A DNA stretch of 64,000 nucleotides from positions 1 through 64,000 of the forward strand of contig JAMKCH010001580.1 in NCBI GenBank assembly GCA_023653785.1, given 5' to 3'. The position numbers and the translations under genes are program-made. Below are positions 13,598 through 25,908 of the stretch, one piece after another; position 1 is the first letter of the stretch, and each line of letters opens with the position of its first letter. The notes under the pieces were generated by a model that had not been told where the DNA came from, did not search any database, and saw only the letters and a program-made list of their open reading frames with translations. This DNA comes from Ophioderma brevispina. Lineage: Eukaryota; Echinodermata; Ophiuroidea; Amphilepidida; Ophiodermatidae.

Positions 13598-14404
13598 GCC
13601 TCCTTGATTAGAAAGCCATCTTATCTTTTTGTAGCAAATTTGCCCACACACATTGCTGAGTGTGTACAGTGAGTTGGGTAAGGGATATTAAAGTGGGTTA
13701 ACTAACGTCATAGGGCAAGTGATCATTATTTGTGTCTTCATTTCAAGGAACATGATTGTACTCTTCAAGGCATGCTGAGCTGATGGACTGTTTTCTTTAG
13801 TAACTTAACTCTATGGGGCCCTTTTTGGTCACATTTTCATTTTTTCCCAAAAATTTACAAAATATGCTTACTCATTGGAATCGACGCAGAATAGACATTA
13901 AAATGTGTAAACAAGCTAAGTCCCAGATCAGCAAGTATTCATAAATGAACAAAACAATAACAGGACTTTACTATCAGTCAATCTTTTAATAAGGCCCCCA
14001 AAAAAAATTTGTTTGATGTCCATAGAGACTTTTTAGTTTGGTCGGTCGGTCGGAAAACTTTTTTTTTTTTTTTTTTAATATCAATAGCAAACTGTATTGA
14101 AACAGTTTGTTTGTATTAATAAGTTAATCAAACACTAAAAATCAAGTTGATTCTTAATCAAAAATGCATCTTTGTACATTAGAAACCCAACTCACATGCA
14201 AGCAATGTTTTAAACATCATTTTTTTTACATTTTTGAAAGTTAAATTGAAAAAAAAAAAAAAAAATTTTTAGGAATTTTCCCAAAAATTAGGGTCGGATT
14301 CTTTTGCCACAGTAAAGGAAAAAAAAAGTTCTTTCCTGATTTCCAAAATTAGGGTCGGTCGGACGAGGACAATCAAACAATTTTTTTTTTGGGCCTAGTA
14401 TTAA

Positions 14405-15359
14405 GCAATATTAGAACATTTTTTGAAGAGCGCCCCAATTTTAAAATTTGATATTTTGCACAGTTACATTAGTTAATGTCTAGGAAACTATTACCTGCGA
14501 ACGAGAATGCTAAAAAATGCTGGGGTATTTATCACCAAAATAAGCGATTTGATATAAAATTGGTTGATTCAGCCCAAATTTATCGGATCCAGCTAGAGTG
14601 GCCAAAAATATTGGGCGAACGGCAGTCGAGCCCATCTTTTAAAAACTAATAGCCGGGACCAATAAATATTGGCGCAAATCATCCAATTTTATAATTATCA
14701 TGCATAGGATCCGATATTATAGCGTATCGGACACATCCAGCTGAGAATGTAATAAAAATTGGGATTGATTCAGCCCAAATGTATTGGTCGAGCTATGAGT
14801 TGCAAAAATATTGGGCGAGCACGTCGAGCCCAATATTTAAACTCATAGGCGAGACCAATAAATATTGGGCGCAAATCATCCAATTAGCATTATCACCCGT
14901 AGGATCCGATATTATCGATATCGGACACCTCCAAAGCATGATATGTAAGTAGAATTGGATCCCAGAGTGGACTTAACGGACAGAGCTGGAAATGCTCGTT
15001 TATGTCCGTCCATGATGAAATAAGGCCACTCGAGAAAATGACTCCAACTTGGCTGCCTGAACTATAAAACAACTAATGGATGAGAGTAGACCGTACATGG
15101 CCTATTTCCCGGCTATTTCACTTTCCGCTTTTACTTGTAACTCATATTTCTACCTTTTCTCCACCTGGAAGGCCGTTTCAAGCAGCCGTTGTATTATTAT
15201 CGGGGATCCCCGTACAAAATTCTTCATTGTGACTAATAGACATTTTTTGAGCTTAAACCATTCACAGGTATAGTTACTAGCCAGTTACCATGCAACCGTG
15301 TAAAATCTCCAATTTTTGAAAAATTGGGGGCGCTCTTCAAAAATAGTGCTAATTATTGC
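14405..15359. mobile_element. 955-bp TIR element with nested tandem repeats
   Basis: Left end GCAATATTAGAACATTTTTT followed by GAAGAGCGCCCC, and right end GGGGGCGCTCTTCAAAAATA followed by GTGCTAATTATTGC, form TIRs of about 40 bases. The interior holds two tandem units (14566-14760, 14766-14940) with GCCCAAAT, ATTGGGCGA, GTCGAGCCCA, GACCAATAAATATTGG and GGATCCGATATTAT. No transposase ORF is recognisable. Confidence 0.7.
14566..14940 (+). repeat. Two tandem 195-bp units inside the 14405-15359 element
   Basis: The two units share the same order of motifs from TTGATTCAGCCCAAAT to ATCGGACAC(A/C)TCCA. Unit 2 is slightly shorter. A reverse-oriented relative lies at 9063-9240. Confidence 0.75.
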
Positions 15360-17082
15360 TTTAATTTGTGGCATTAAAGGTACAATTGCAATGTTAGCAC
15401 TCTGTTCCAGAAAATTAACTGTAATAAAAGCTACCAAAATTCCAGTTGATTTGATCATACCTTTGGTGTGATATAACGTGTTTTTTTTATTCAGTGTCCC
15501 CAAAGACCTCGTTTTTAATTTCCTCCTGTTAGGACAGAAGTACAAAATTCTTTGTAGATGAAATCTGCGCAATAAGATCATGGGACACTTGTGCCTCTCT
15601 CAAAGTTGCTTGCAAAATTAACTGCTTGCAGAAGTTTGCGTTCATTGAAATTGGCACTGATGTTGATTTTTCAAATATTGATTACCACAAACAAATCAGG
15701 CTTGGGTGCGTGGCAAATGCAAATAGCTTTTATATAATATTTGCTGTGCAGTTCTTTTCATTCAATAGTGTACTGTTCCCTATGTAGAGCTAGATGCATT
15801 TAATGGAAATTTGTTTCCATGTCCCCTGGAGTTGGTATTGTTGGGTACAAAATACTGCGACAGTAGAGGATATAATTTTGTTATTTTAAAAGTGCGCTGG
15901 GCTAGTACAATGAGAGAGGTTTTACATTGTACCTTCTACATTTCTTAAGATCTTCATGCACAACCAGAGGGTGGTTAAAGCTAATCCCATTTGCATGGCA
16001 CCAACTAACAATTTTCCGATATCCTACCCATTCCGTACTTCAGGGATATTAAGTGTATAGGAAATACTTTAGGACCTCGTATAGTATATTTTTAACCTGA
16101 AATTAGCTTGAAATTGCGGGGTGGGATTATAATGGGATCTTACCCTAAATGAAACACAGAGCATCAAATATGTCGGTCTTTCAAAAACTAAACTTATTCC
16201 AGATATGTCATATGTCAAAAAGGTGTGTGTCACAAAGACTGTAAATGAACTGAAGCATGAACTAATTACTTTGTAAAGAAAATCTCTAGAAGATACTAGC
16301 AAAAGAGTAATGATTGAAAACAAAAATTGAATGTTATCTATTGCATTCCAGCAAAAACCTTATGGTGGGATTACAATAGGATTTTCTACTAATCTTCAGA
16401 TTCTTTCCAAACTTGGGGGTGGGATTATAATTGAGCATGGGACTATACTCAGGTCAGTATGGTACTTAAAGAATGGTTTACACAAGCTTACACAGAGATA
16501 TAGAAGCACTATTGGTTACTTAGAGGACTGCCTCATGTTTTGTCCCATAATGAGCCAATCCAAACAGATTGTATCAAAGGTGGTAGTGTCCAGAGGGTTA
16601 AGATAACATTTTAAAAACATTGCAAGAAATCACAAGCATAAAAAAGTTGTGAGGGATGCAGAAATGTTTGCATTATACTTCACTAGCATTGAAACAAATT
16701 CTCATAAAGGGATAAGCAGGGGCATAACAGGTCACTTTTCAGAGGGGCAATTCCCGGTTTCCACCTCCAAGTTACCGATTGTAGGTGGTTTTGAGGCAGA
16801 TTTTCCTGGTGAAAATTTCCCAGTGAGCATGCAAAAAAGGGCTGATTTAGCTTGATTTCAAGCTTTTCTTCCCCCAGTCAAAGCTCGCTAGGCTTAACTT
16901 GTTACGCTACTGGGGATAAGATTGATATTAGAGCTGTAACAACTTATTACCAAGTTTTCAGGGAAAAATCCATCAGTAAATATTTTACACTAAAAAGAAA
17001 GTTAGATGCAAAGAATTGTACAGATACATGAGGGAAACAGACACCTAGGGATTGATACAAAAGCCTTGGTATTAGAAGGGTA
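15360..17082. other. No recognised gene
   Basis: AT-rich. GGTGGGATTATAAT- and GTATAGTCCCATG-type motifs at 16120 and 16420-16455 resemble the reverse of 4755-4795, indicating a further low-copy repeat. The 91-codon ORF at 16331 lies in that repeat and is not supported. Confidence 0.45.
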
Positions 17083-17366
17083 TATTGAGTCAATCCCACA
17101 ATTCACCAGTTTTGGGAAATTTCACCTCAATAATGCATTTGATCCCACAAAAATCCTATTCTTAACACATAAATCCTGACTTTTGCACTCATTTATCCCA
17201 TAAAGCATTAGTACTTAGGTAATTTTAACATGATCATGAAAGGTCTTGTAGTTATTTAACTTCTTAAACACATTGTATCCCAAAGTACTGATTTGTGCTT
17301 TGTACAGTACATTATAGGTATGTTGCAATGCATTATGGGATTGGTTCAAATCACCCTCTGCCTCGG
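17083..17366 (-). mobile_element. MITE, AGAGGGTGTTTTGA family, copy 2 (reverse)
   Basis: Begins GAGTCAATCCCACAATTCAC and ends CATTATGGGATTGGTTCAAA followed by TCACCCTCTGCC. The interior carries ATCCTATTCTTAACACATAA, the reverse of motifs in the other copies. Confidence 0.6.
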
Positions 17367-18992
17367 TATTGACTTACAAGAATGGTGGTTTCAACTTTGT
17401 GTCTGATCTGAATATATATATTGATGGTACTCTGAACTTTGATAAGTGAAGTGTAGAATTCTTAAAATTTAAAAATACATGAAATTTAATGGAAAAAATG
17501 ACTGGATGAAACTACCCAAGTATGCAACTTTAGGCGAAAGTAAATTGCAACATCATGTAAAATCTGAAAAAGCTGTTGTATACCCAACAACACCACGGAA
17601 GTATTATCTGTGTAAAATTAATGTAGTTTCAATATGTGACAACATTTTGAAGTCAATCGAGTTCCCTATTAATGTAAGCCGACTGTAAAGTGTGGTACTT
17701 TTTTAACCTGGTTATTTTTTGAGATTTGACAAAAGGGTCCCATTTTGGGTTTTTTTGTGCAGATGAATTTTTGTCAATTTACACGATTTTATGACATGCC
17801 TAAAGGAAAAACAAATATTTATATTACACAACCATTTTGGCAAAATCAAAAAAGCTTGTAAAATTGGTGAATAATTTCATGTACAAAAAATTTAATTCCT
17901 CCACAGCATTTTCCCCCAAATCTTTAATATCACGCATTTCCTGAGTCTCCCATCTTATCCGATCTCACAACTGGTCACTCAATGATAAGTTGCACGTACA
18001 CACCAACAATGGGACCCCTCCATGAGTTTTTTGTGCTACACGAAACATCCCATTAATCATAATTTCTGTGCATTTCCTGCAGCTATATGGCAATACGTGT
18101 TACCCACTACGCTTTCAGACATTTTTAGGATAAGCATTTTCATTGGCTAGAAATATTTGTGAATATTGCAGGTGGGGGGAAAGTGGCTAAATTGCTTTCT
18201 GCAAATTTTGCTCAACATATGGACAATATTGTTATTTATGGAGGATCTTCCAAATTTGTGAACAATTCAAGCGAACAAAATTGACATGTTCTTGCCAATT
18301 AACGAAAAATTATTGTGCGTAAATAATTTGCACAATATTCTCACATCCCAGGGCTTGGTTCAGTAAGCCTCATTCCCCAATGTGCTAGACAATTGACCTC
18401 TATTACTGCAAGGGGATTTAATACTGCAGGCAGCAGACTTTACTGCAATGTCCCAGGGCAGGGTTCAGTACTTACTCATATTCCTATATGTTTTAGACAT
18501 TTGACCTCTATTAGTGTGAGTATTCTAATGCCACAGTGCCACTAGGGGGATTATCTTGAATATGTTTTTATTGGACTCAATGACTTGTGTAATGAGAGAT
18601 GAGGCTTCTTTTGTCTGTGTTCCTAATAAGTTCATTATGGATTGACATTCATTAGCCATTATAGGAGGGGAGAAATCTCAGCTGTAGTGATTATAAGATT
18701 GTGGTTGAAAGTCTGTGTTGAAGTCACGAATTATTGATTAAAAATGAAACCTGAGGCTTTACGGGATAAAAATAATTCATCTTCTCTGGAAATAATACAC
18801 CAACCTGCTGGATGTTATGAAATCTAATCATTTTATATTGTATAGCTTATAAATTTATACTATTTATTATGAATTTCTGGGTAGTTTTATTTTGCTTTTA
18901 AATTAATAAGTATCGTACTTAAAGTAACATTGAAAATAGCCAAATGCTTTAAAATAATAATTAAAAAATTGTATTTTTTCTGATCATAGTTC

Positions 18993-19238
18993 GTGTGAAT
19001 GCAAGAAGGTTGTATGTTCAATAGCTGCCATGTGATACATCAGTGTGCTGCCAATGTAGTAGGATGACTTAATTTATATTTCCTTGAGTCAGTGGCTCTT
19101 GAAATAGTTCTTCAGGCTACTTGTGTCGCCCGAAGAACCATTTCAAGAGCCACTGACCAAAAGCTTGGCATAATAGTATGTTTGATGGGAGTGTGACAAA
19201 TAGCAGCTATTGCACTTATGACCTTGTATTCACACAGG
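18993..19238. mobile_element. MITE with inner hairpin CAGTGGCTCTTGAAA, copy 1
   Basis: Outer ends GTGTGAATGCAAGAAGG and CCTTGTATTCACAC are inverted. The inner hairpin is CAGTGGCTCTTGAAATAG ... CATTTCAAGAGCCACTG with a loop around GGCTACTTGTGTCGCC. It is an inverted relative of 45195-45421. Confidence 0.7.
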
Positions 19239-19265
19239 TCAATTTGGAAATATTACTTGGAGGTA

Positions 19266-20481
19266 ATAGGTGTATTCAGACGGTGGCCTACTTTCGAAAG
19301 TAGCGTTACCAACGAAAAATTAATTTAATCCTCATTAGCGCCTCTTAACAACGAAGCACGTCCACATGGAACTTAACAACGAAAACCTTCCAAAGTTACC
19401 AGCGAGCGGCCTTCATCTGTCATTGGTAAATAGCGGAAGTAGCGCGCCGCTCGCGCTGACCTGACGGTTAATTTCTTGAAACCCCGGAAAAACTCAACCC
19501 ATTGTAAACAATGCCAAAATGGAATCCTCAAGCAGGAGTGTGTTTTAAAAAGCGATATTTTGGCTTCTGTTTTTCGTTATTACTCATCGACAGAGGATTT
19601 GGCAGTAACGCTGTTTATGCCGATGTCATTCCCCCTACACCAATCAGTGAGAAGCGATCCAGCCCTAAACATGCATCATCAACGAAATGTGGTTCCAGAG
19701 ACAGAGTTACGTGCAGTGGCCGGTTTACGGCACATTTTGATTCACACATGCTGTGATTAATTTACGATTGTTCGCTTAATACAAATCATATAGAGTTCTA
19801 ATCTCGCACAAATAACAATATGTAATTATTTAGATTGAATACCGATCGAATTAATTTCTCTCTCAATAAAAATTATGTTGGGATTTCTTTTTCAACAACT
19901 TTTAAAAATTCTTGGCACCTACGCTGTGTGTGCATAACCAACACGGGACACGAGGCTGCCTTTCAACGGTCACGTGATCGCGAAAAGGGAAATCCCTATA
20001 ACTTGAGTTGTCTTCAACTCACTCGATTAACGCTTGTATCTCTCTCTCGGACCAGTTTCGGTTCCGTATTCGCTTGTTTTTCGGGGCTGTACTACTAGAT
20101 GATGATTCCATTATCAAAATAATTGGAAAACAGTAAACTGTACTACAGACAAGCACAAGACCGCTGTCAAAGTATGATGAACACCCAAACTAAATTGGCG
20201 TTCGTTTATGGTATCCACGCTAACGGATACTTGACCCTGATTGTCGTTACGATGGTTTCCATGAGGTCACCCTTACACCATCGACGGCGTGAGTAACACT
20301 GTTTCACACTGCACTTACCAATTACGATCGCTCTCACGTTAGCTTAAAAGTAAATCGTCGTTGTTACCTCTTGTTAGGCTTAACATGATGTTGTTCATAC
20401 GGTCACATCTCACGAGCTTACCATGACTGTGCTTACCAGGATCTTCCAACGACTTAACAACGATCGTCTGAACATGCCTAT
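19266..20481. mobile_element. 1.2-kb TIR element with ATAGG..TTCAGACG ends
   Basis: Left end ATAGGTGTATTCAGACG and right end CGTCTGAACATGCCTAT are inverted repeats. Subterminal sequence repeats TTACCAACGA and TTAACAACGA motifs, in both orientations, which is typical of transposase-binding subterminal repeats. CpG-richer than its surroundings. The 94- and 81-codon ORFs (19476-19760) are overlapping frames with no known match. Confidence 0.65.
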
Positions 20482-22600
20482 ATTTCCTGCCTATTTGGTG
20501 ATATTAAGTATTTTTTCTAAAAAATTAAAATAAAATTTCCCCCACCCGCCAAATTTTTTTCTTTCCCCCTTCCTAGAGCCCTCCCCCCCCCCCATCCAGA
20601 AGGAAAACAAAAAAAAAAAAAATCCAAAATGACCGATTTTTGGCAAAATCCCATCGATTTTAAGGCTAAATTACCACATTTTGGAAAAAGTCAGTAAAAA
20701 AATCTTTAAAAGTTGGATTTGTTTTCTCCCCAAGTTGCCCCCCATAATAACAACAAAAAACCACAACCTCCCCCCACCACACATACTGCTTGCATTAGCA
20801 AACTGTTCCTCAACTCACACTCACAATCTCCCCACTTACCAAGACAAACCAAGTGTTTGGCAAGAAAACTACATACATAGAATATAGTAACATGAGTACT
20901 TTTTTATTTTTATTTATAAACCGCAGTCTTTTACAAGACAATTACATTCACAGAGTGATTTTGTGATTTACAAACTACAATAAAAAAATCGAAAATTTTT
21001 GCATTTTAACTCCATTTACTTTTCACTAAAAGTGCAAAATAAAAACGTTCAAAAGTAACCCATGATTGGGGGGGAGAGTTATTCTGGAACTGAAAAATGT
21101 ATTGCGCTATCAAAAAGCTTATGTTTCCTCCAACTCAAAAATTCTTATTGCTAGACTTGTTTGATAGTATTAAAATTATTCTTTTATAAAATATTAGCAT
21201 TCACCATCAGTCCCCTGTAAATGGACTTGTTAGTATGCATGCCTATCATCTGTGTAAAAGCGCTTGTGAGTCGGACCTGGATCCATTGGACTGATTTGCA
21301 TAACGCAATATGGTGTGCGTGTTTGGCTATGCATGTTTTTGAGTAACATTACCACACTGTTGAAACCTAGACGCAGCTGGTAATGTCTTGCATGGATGGA
21401 ACTATGTTAACATTTTTTTCTCGCACATCTTTTTCTTTCAATTAGTTTGTCTTATTGGTTCTGCTCTTTTTGTCAAGTAATTACAGATATGTATCAAAAG
21501 CAATTCATGTTGCTGAATTTTAATTTCCCTTTATTGAGAGAGTTTGTGTTAAAAAATGTTCATAGATTTAAACTCAATAGACTAGCATTATATTTGTATT
21601 TATTTTTCCTAAAAAAGAATGAGCCAATCTTCATACTAAAAAGTTATTTGGAATATCATTTTTGCATTGGACAAAACAACTAGTAGCATGCAGAATTTCA
21701 TTTTTTTTGGGGGGGGGGGAGTTTGCAACAGGATATTTCATGTGAAGTCTGCAGAATTTTAGTTAAAGTTTGGTTTTGGTAGGGACGTGCCTCAGAGTCT
21801 GGAAGTAGTACCCATATCTTAATCAATTTTTGCAAAAAAGGGACCTATAGCTATACCATAGATGCAGATTTTGGGCCAAATTTAACAAATTTACCATATT
21901 TTCCTCAAAATGTTGACATTTTTAGCAAATTTGGAATATTTTGGCTTCAGATTGAGGAAATTTGACAAATTTTTAAACAATATTTATAAAATTTTGGCTT
22001 CAAATAGAGGAAATTGGACTAATTTTCAAACAAATTTTAGAAATTCTTAAAAAAACGACCTCTTTATATACCAAAATTGCCATGAAAAAAGGGTCATTCA
22101 TATTGCAGAAGGCTGAAAGTGAGACCATGGACATATGTGTTGAATAGACTTCAATTCACAAAAACATTGCTGTGAAAAGATGGATTCCCACCTACAACAA
22201 AATTTCTCACTATGAAATACGTTTTTCTGCAGGGTATGTATGTTACTAACGTTGTTTGTTCAGCTCTAGTGATCTACATATTTTATATAAATAGCTTTGG
22301 CAACCTAGTTCAGTAAAAGTTCATGCATTTGTCCCAGATTTTGTCCTCTGTGATTTGTTAAAAGAGATAATTTTGTTGCTATTAAATTTGTGTGATTTTA
22401 AACCCTTTAGTTTGAGTAAGAATTCAGCATCTTCTGCAAACAGAAGATAGTCATTACTCTCAGTAGGGTTGCAAGGATGCACACATGCACCCCACAAATC
22501 CCAGCTGAAAGTCCACTTTTGATGAGGCATTTCCAACATTATTAATAATTAGCTACTTTCTTCAAGACTTGCATCCACTACCCTGTCAGGACTGGGGGAC
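20482..22600. other. No recognised gene
   Basis: AT-rich. Contains C-rich runs near 20581-20594 and a G run at 21710-21719. 21840-22140 shares phrases (CCAAATTTGG-like, ACATATGTGTTGA) with 6750-6880, suggesting another dispersed repeat. No exon found. Confidence 0.45.
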
Positions 22601-22659
22601 TGAAATCCTCTATAGGGCTGTCTTCTCATCTCTGGTCACTTGCCGGTGTTTAGCCTTTA

Positions 22660-23100
22660 TCATCGACCCTCGTGCACAAGTTGCAGTATCCGCTTCGCGA
22701 CACACACTGCCGCCATACTTTCTAATACTCTGACTCTTAGTCATCGCCGCCCTGGTTCCTCGAGGTGATAACAAAACATGTCACTCCTATGATTTGAGGC
22801 CGTTTGGGCACCCGTTATGAACCATTCTTGGATGTTTTCTAGCAAGCAATTGAAACGAATAGGCATTCGAAAATGTGCATGTTATTTCCTGACTAGCGGC
22901 TACCATTCCAGTCTCATGCTAGTCACTTCAGGTAAAAATTCCGCACATTATGCCAGTTTACACGGCGCCTTATTAGAGACCTCACCACAAAATGGCCGCC
23001 ATGTACTCCCCGTACGCGCAAAATGGCCGCCATGTAACTTCCCCGTACAGCAAAATGGCCGACTTGTGTGGACGCAGGGCGTAGACAGCCCTGGTTTTTA
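22660..23100. promoter_or_regulatory. Possible promoter-like patch with YY1-type motifs
   Basis: Locally CpG-containing. CAAAATGGCCGCCATGTA occurs in two tandem units and CAAAATGGCCG once more (22987-23060), spaced about 31 bases with CCCCGTAC between. ATGGCGGCCATTTTG matches the YY1 core (GCCATNTT). On the minus strand an ATGGCGGCAGTG start near 22717 opens a frame of only 18 codons. A TSS is speculative. It lies upstream of the first recognised TADA2B exon. Confidence 0.3.
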
Positions 23101-23265
23101 ATTCCAAATCAGCAGTGGCCCAAAACAAATCCTGTGTACACAAATGTTCTATGGTAATGAAAGTTCTAAAGATATGAAGAATTGGTAAAAGCCACACCAT
23201 TTCAATAACACTTTTTGGTATTAGAAACTTAAACTATATTAATTGTAGTTTCAATTTTTTACAAT

Positions 23266-23586
23266 CTTAAAGGTCCCTGGCCCGATCGCTAATAGCCTCG
23301 TCCCAGGGACCCCCAGTTTTACCGGAGTGGTCACATTTTGGTATTAGAAGAAAGCTACTATTTTTTTGAATCTTATGGCTAAGGATGTTTGTTGATGTTA
23401 TGAGCGAAAATGTGCCTCGTTTTTGGTCGCCAATATTATTTTACACAGTACTCTTGATTACAAATCACATTTTTAGCTCTCCCACCAAACGGTTGACATA
23501 TTGGCGCAAACGTTACAGATTGCTTTTGGGTGAAAGCCATTCTATCAGATAAACTTTATATACTTAATCAGGCCTCCCCCGTTAAT
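23266..23586. mobile_element. Half copy of the 5952-6684 foldback family
   Basis: Starts TTAAAGGTCCCTGGCCCGAT with CGCTAATAGCCTCGTCCC and ends CTTTATATACTTAATCAGGC followed by CTCCCCC. It corresponds to the right arm of the foldback at 5952-6684 in the same order. Confidence 0.75.
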
Positions 23587-23729
23587 TCATTGTTCCAACC
23601 TGTGTAGTTGGTATATACATAAATGTGATTTAAGAAACAAAATTTATGTTCAAAAAACAAATTATCTGTTGTAACACCACAGTAAGTACTACCCAGATGG
23701 TGTGGGACATCGGTTCACTCAATATTATT

Positions 23730-25740
23730 ACAGGCGGTCACCCGATTTTCGCGATCACCTGGCTTTCATGACTCTTGGTTTCACGGTTCCTTGACCTTGA
23801 ATGACCCTGATGACCTTGTCGTGACCTTAAAATCTCGGCATCAACAATCGACCCCCCCCCAAGTTTCATGTCCAATACACCGACGTTTACCCCATTTGAC
23901 CTTGAATGACCCTACGTGACCTTGTCATTACTCTTAAAATTTTTGGCATCAACAATCACCCCACCCCAATTTTGTCTGGATACACCAAAATTTTTACCCT
24001 TTTTGACCCCTTTGACCTTAAATGACCCCTGATGACCCTTTTGATCCACAAACCAATACAACTCGGTCTTCGGACGGTCACGGGGCAACCACCCCCCAGT
24101 TTCAGGAACATGCGACCCTCGGTCCTCCGAGCAACCGACGTTTAACATCCTTTGACCTCGAATGCCCCTAATGACCTTGTTGTGACCTTCAAATTTTGGC
24201 ATCAAAAATCGACCCCCCCTCCAAGTTTCATGTCCATACACCATGTTTACCCCATTTGACCTGAATGAACCCGCATGACCTTTGTCCCCTACCAATACAT
24301 CCGGTCTTCGGACAGTCAAGAAGCACCCACCCACCAAGTTTCCGGCACATGCGACCTCTTTCCTGAACCGACGTTTAACATCCCTTTTGACCTTGAATGA
24401 CCCTAAGGACCTTGTGGGACCCTTCAAAATTTTTGGCATCAAAAATCGACCCCCCCCAATTTCTATGTTCCATACACCACCGTTTACCCTTTTGTACCTT
24501 GATGACCCCCTAATGACTTGTCGTGACCTTCAAATTTTTGGCATCAACAATCGCCTCCACCCTCCAAGGGTTTCATGTTCCATATCACCAAAGTTTACCC
24601 ATTTGACCTCATTTGACTTGAATAACCCCCTGATGACGCGTTATACACAACCAATACAACCTCTGTCTTCGGACATCAAGAGGCACCCACCACCAAAGTT
24701 TCATGAACGTGCGACCCTCGGTCTCCGAGAAACCAATGTTTAACCTCATTGCCTTGAATGACCCCGATGACCTTGTCGTGACCTTTCAAAATTTTCGGAA
24801 CAAAAATCGCCCCACCCTCCCACTTTAATGTCCATACACCAATTTTTACCCATTGGAACCTCATTTTGACCTTGAATGACCCCTGATGACCTTTGGATCC
24901 ACTAACCATACAACCTCCGTATTGGGGCGTTCATGGGCCCCACCCACCAAGTTTCCAGGACGTGCAACCCTCGGTCTCCGAGATATAGACGCGTCCATGT
25001 GACCTTTTTTGACCTCGAATGACCCTCCATACCTTTGATCCACTAACAATCAAACTCGGCTTCGGAAGGTCAAGGGCATCCCCACTTGACCTTGACTGCA
25101 CCCCTCTGACCTTGTCGTGACCTCAAAATTTTCGGCATCAACAATCCCGGACCCTCGCCCACCAAGTTTCGTCTGGCTACACGAAAGCTTACCCCTTTTG
25201 ACCTCCTTTGACCTTGAATGACCCCTACTGACCGTTGTACTGACCTTCAAAATTTTTGTGCGTCAAAAATCGACCCCCACCCCCAATTCCATGTCCATAC
25301 ACCACCGTTTACCCCATTGAACCTCATTTGACCTTTCAATGACCCGTGAGGACATTTGATCCACTACAATAGAACCTTCGTCTTCGTTCTGTCAAGGGGC
25401 ACCCACCCACGCAAGTTTCAGGAACGTGCAACCCTCGGTCGCCGAGACCAATGTTTAACCTCAGTTGACCTTGATGACCCCTAATGACCTTGTCATGACC
25501 TTCAAAATTTTCGGCATCAGAAAAATCAACCAACCCTCCAATTTTCATGTCCATACACCAACGTTTTACCCCATTTGACCTCAATTGACCTTGATGACCC
25601 CCGGTGACCTTTATCCCTAACCAATACACACCGGTCTTCGTGAAGTCAAGGGGCACCCACCCACCAAGTTTCAGGACCTTCGACCCTCGGTCTCCGAGAA
25701 AATAGACGCGGTCAGACAGACGACACACCCGCAGACCACC
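23730..25740 (-). repeat. 2-kb tandem array of AGGTCA-type repeat units
   Basis: Degenerate units of about 270-340 bases. Motifs are TTGACCTTGAATGACCC, TGATGACCTT, CGGCATCAA(A/C)AATCGACCCCC, TTTCATGTCCATACACCA, GTTTACCCC, CACCCACCAAGTTTCAGGA and CGACCCTCGGTCTCCGAGA. The reverse strand reads AAGGTCATCAGGGGTCATTC with AAGGTCAAAGGTCA, i.e. many nuclear-receptor-like half-sites. Minus-strand ORFs of up to 176 codons across it are repeat-derived. It ends 50 bases before SANT exon copy A. Confidence 0.85.
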
Positions 25741-25790
25741 GGTAATGTATATATAATAATTGTTTATATTTGTTATCCCTTCCTAATCAG

Positions 25791-25873
25791 AACCATGCCC
25801 TATTTGGGGTGTGATTGGATGTCAGCAATGAGTATAAGCATACCAAAATGGTGTGGAAATACAATGGCAATGA
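25791..25873 (+). pseudogene. SANT exon, tandem copy A (degenerate)
   Basis: This segment resembles the SANT exon at 26201-26284. Both start after a pyrimidine-rich AG acceptor and share ACCATG(C)CTATT(T)GGGG, GTGATTGGA, GAGTAT, ATGGTGTGGAAA and GGCAAT. The intron just upstream is also shared (TATATTTGTTAT). It carries several small insertions and deletions, and the position equivalent to the donor reads GAGATAAG, without a GT. It lies directly after the AGGTCA-type array. It may be a decayed duplicated exon or an assembly duplicate with sequence errors. Confidence 0.6.
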
Positions 25874-25908
25874 GATAAGTTATAAATTACATGTTTTAGT
25901 CATTTTAG

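Noticed and set aside
12790..13720. Direct repeat GGTT..AACGTCATAGGG at 12800 and 13690 as possible LTRs
   Set aside because: Similarity covers only about 40 bases and no retroelement ORF or primer-binding site lies between; the inverted repeat explains the region better.
22321..22539. YLLFAEDAEFL, similar to a reverse-transcriptase active-site motif
   Set aside because: The key second Asp is Glu and no other reverse-transcriptase motif is found around it; likely chance.
23912..25728. Series of ORFs (176, 153, 130 codons) in the AGGTCA array
   Set aside because: Frames recur with the repeat unit (SFKVKG, GHQGQ) and sit on both strands; they are products of a non-coding tandem repeat.
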